Below are positions 16,222-16,510 of a stretch of 16,510 nucleotides of DNA, one piece after another. Under the pieces are notes generated by a model. That model worked only from the letters and a program-made list of their open reading frames with translations. It ran no database searches and was not told the DNA's origin. The number at the start of each line of letters is the position of its first letter. Position 1 is the first letter of the stretch. The stretch comes from Dunaliella salina (taxonomy: Eukaryota > Chlorophyta > Chlorophyceae > Chlamydomonadales > Dunaliellaceae): the NCBI GenBank assembly GCA_002284615.2, contig MU070061.1, positions 159,585 to 176,094 of the forward strand, given 5' to 3'. The translations under genes were made by a program, and so were the position numbers.

Positions 16222-16389
16222 CTGCAACTCCCAGTGAGAACTTTCTGAGTTCTGCATGATGAGTTTCTGGGCAAATGGTGGGCAAAGACGGAGGCCTGCA
16301 AAACTCGTGGTGAATGATTCTACAGGACCAATTACTGCCTCCCCATTCCCCGTGACATTGCAAGGCTGCCAAGCCATTGTTTGGGAGTG
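16222..16389 (-). CDS. Candidate upstream exon (56 codons)
   Basis: The acceptor GAAACTTTTGCAG is above 16389 and the donor GAGTTGCAG followed by GTTTTG is below 16222. It is phase 0 in and out, 168 bases, open throughout. It encodes HSQTMAWQPCNVTGNGEAVI, then GPVESFTTSFAGLRLCPPFA and ends NSESSHWELQ. It contains a Met that could serve as a start (MAWQPC). It may be the first visible exon of the same gene. Opposite-strand frames in the same stretch are also open, so the call is moderate. Confidence 0.42.
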
Positions 16390-16510
16390 CTGCAAAAGTT
16401 TCAGGGTCCCCCCCGCAACCCCCCGCTTATGCACACGAGGGCAAAGGAGTTGTGTCAACAGTGCTAGGCAGTTGTAACTCTCCTCCGCATATGCATACGT
16501 GTGTGCGTGC
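16390..16510. other. Window edge, nothing assigned
   Basis: Contains a short C-rich run (CCCCCCC near 16408) and ends in a TGTGTGCG-like stretch. No feature supported. Confidence 0.5.

Noticed and set aside
15990..16259. Plus-strand frame with VCKVGAILGSWQGRSNQLYS after an acceptor-like TTTTATTTCAG
   Set aside because: Reads plausibly, but no upstream plus exon was found and it overlaps the minus exon candidate 16222-16389. Not decidable without transcripts.

Overview
This is nuclear DNA of a multicellular-type eukaryote. It has no operons, no ribosome-binding-site-spaced ORFs and no phage or bacterial genes. It has GT-AG spliceosomal introns with pyrimidine-rich acceptors, long CA/TG/TA microsatellites, several minisatellites and small non-autonomous DNA transposons with target-site duplications. 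Low coding density, large introns and hAT-type elements would fit a charophyte alga or land plant. That assignment is inference only; no gene here identifies the lineage. Scattered n's inside repeats mark a draft assembly.

The main content is a minus-strand multi-exon gene read from right to left, from about 16.39 or 15.67 kb down to about 6.07 kb (possibly 5.89 kb). None of its exons is long, so it is invisible to simple ORF calling. I reconstructed it from splice sites plus reading-phase agreement. The core exons are 15087-15666, 14791-14933, 13948-14003, 13451-13479, 12867-12929, 11526-11609, 10891-10946, 9722-9843, 9437-9530, 9209-9259 and 6073-6261. Less certain exons are 16222-16389, 12796-12826, 6361-6477 and 5889-5969. 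Phases agree at every junction I could test, except the entry into 15087-15666, whose 5' edge is open. The protein would be roughly 500-570 residues: a Pro/Ala/Gln-rich N-terminal part with six 11-residue repeats, then a globular part with scattered Cys/His, including a CxxC motif and a nine-cysteine exon. I do not recognise the family.

Right to left along that gene: exon 15087-15666 carries an 80-bp duplication around an n that breaks the frame and looks like an assembly artefact. Intron 12930-13450 holds a large CA/TA/TG foldback microsatellite. Around 10.7-11.45 kb an exon-plus-intron unit is repeated in tandem, with one usable exon copy and two decayed ones. Intron 6478-9208 carries an 824-bp hAT-like non-autonomous transposon at 7388-8211 with an 8-bp target-site duplication.

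Left of 6 kb the sequence is mostly repeats: a second hAT-like element (5176-5823, 8-bp duplication), a plus-strand coding-like frame with a good donor (4561-4783), a degenerate acidic-tail frame (4015-4134), a roughly 150-bp three-copy tandem repeat (3370-3790), a 28-bp AT-rich tandem repeat, a 38-bp/30-bp tandem array (988-1153), an element with inverted ends (about 226-940), and one more minus-strand exon candidate (1831-2053) that may belong to the same or another gene. I saw no rRNA, tRNA or CRISPR array.
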